Shown here: positions 4,886 through 5,011 of the stretch, piece by piece
Position numbering within the stretch: position 1 is the stretch's first letter
How the letters are laid out: each line of letters opens with the position of its first letter
Assembly: GCA_003171235.1 (NCBI GenBank)
Contig: PMYM01000126.1
Coordinates: 9,535 to 14,545 of the forward strand
Direction: 5' to 3'
Length of the DNA stretch: 5,011 nucleotides
Source: Phycisphaerales bacterium
GTDB taxonomy: Bacteria > Planctomycetota > Phycisphaerae > SM23-33
Notes under the pieces: model-generated
Databases searched by the model: none
The model's input: only the letters and a program-made list of their open reading frames with translations
What the model was told of the DNA's origin: nothing
Position numbers and translations under genes: made by a program

Positions 4886-4986
4886 GCGGTCTAAGGTAAG
4901 TCCGTTTCGGTGGCACAGCCTTTCTAGGCTGTGCGCACAGGCTGGAAAGCCTGTGCCACCAAACAAAACTTAGGCAAGACCGCTTA
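4883..4986. repeat. 10-bp inverted repeat enclosing repeat copy C
   Basis: TAAGCGGTCT (4883-4892) is perfectly complementary to AGACCGCTTA (4977-4986), and AAG (4893-4895) can pair further with CTT (4969-4971) past a 5-nt bulge. The left arm includes the stop codon TAA of the micro-protein gene. The whole double-hairpin copy C sits inside, making a three-way or four-way folded structure. It could be the gene's 3' end structure or terminator, expanded by insertion of the repeat. No T-tract is seen after 4986. Confidence 0.7.
4909..4960. repeat. Double-hairpin interspersed repeat, copy C
   Basis: This is the best-preserved copy, at 52 bp. It has terminal GGTGGCACAG and CTGTGCCACC (10-bp perfect inverted ends), a left hairpin GCACAGCC/GGCTGTGC around TTTCTA (4913-4934), and a right hairpin GCACAGGC/GCCTGTGC around TGGAAA (4935-4956). 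Both stems are perfect 8-mers but differ in the two bases next to the loop (CC/GG against GC/GC), so pairing is kept while sequence changes. Confidence 0.9.
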
Positions 4987-5011
4987 GCGCACTTCACGTT
5001 TGTTTGGGTCG

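Noticed and set aside
221..4960. CRISPR array formed by the repeated palindromes
   Set aside because: The three copies are unevenly spaced by kilobases and hundreds of bases and are divergent. There are no regular spacers and no cas genes.

Overview
The window is GC-rich bacterial DNA with one clear metabolic operon on the + strand, followed by about 1 kb of repeat-filled non-coding sequence and a tiny lysine-rich gene. No taxonomic marker gene is present. The combination of high GC, a MalG-type permease with extra domains, many long hairpin repeats and a Lys-rich micro-protein makes me think of a Planctomycetota-like (perhaps Phycisphaerae) genome. That is an impression from general familiarity, not a proof.

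Layout. (1) 1-308: non-coding leader with GC-rich palindromes, a 54-bp double-hairpin repeat (221-274) and a strong Shine-Dalgarno (295-300). (2) 309-3827: a three-gene operon whose reading frames overlap at both junctions (4 nt, then 8 nt). It encodes a sugar-type (family 1) solute-binding lipoprotein, a MalF/UgpA-type permease and a MalG/UgpE-type permease. (3) 3828-4813: no credible gene. It holds a mosaic of palindromes: a 114-bp inverted-repeat element starting 11 nt after the operon stop, several perfect hairpins, a 63-bp direct repeat present twice, and a second copy of the double-hairpin repeat. (4) 4814-4885: a 23-residue, very basic protein with an excellent ribosome binding site. 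(5) 4886-5011: a third copy of the double-hairpin repeat, enclosed in a 10-bp inverted repeat whose left arm includes the small gene's stop codon.

Function. The lipoprotein would capture a carbohydrate or related solute outside the inner membrane and deliver it to a channel formed by the two permeases. The ATPase that must power the complex is not in the window and is probably encoded elsewhere, as is common for this transporter class. The substrate cannot be told from the sequence.

Most notable points. The MalG-type subunit is about 418 aa rather than the usual 270-300, because of two insertions (about 100 and 30 residues) that both fall on the predicted periplasmic face. The double-hairpin repeat shows compensatory base changes between its copies and sits next to both the transporter leader and the micro-protein gene.
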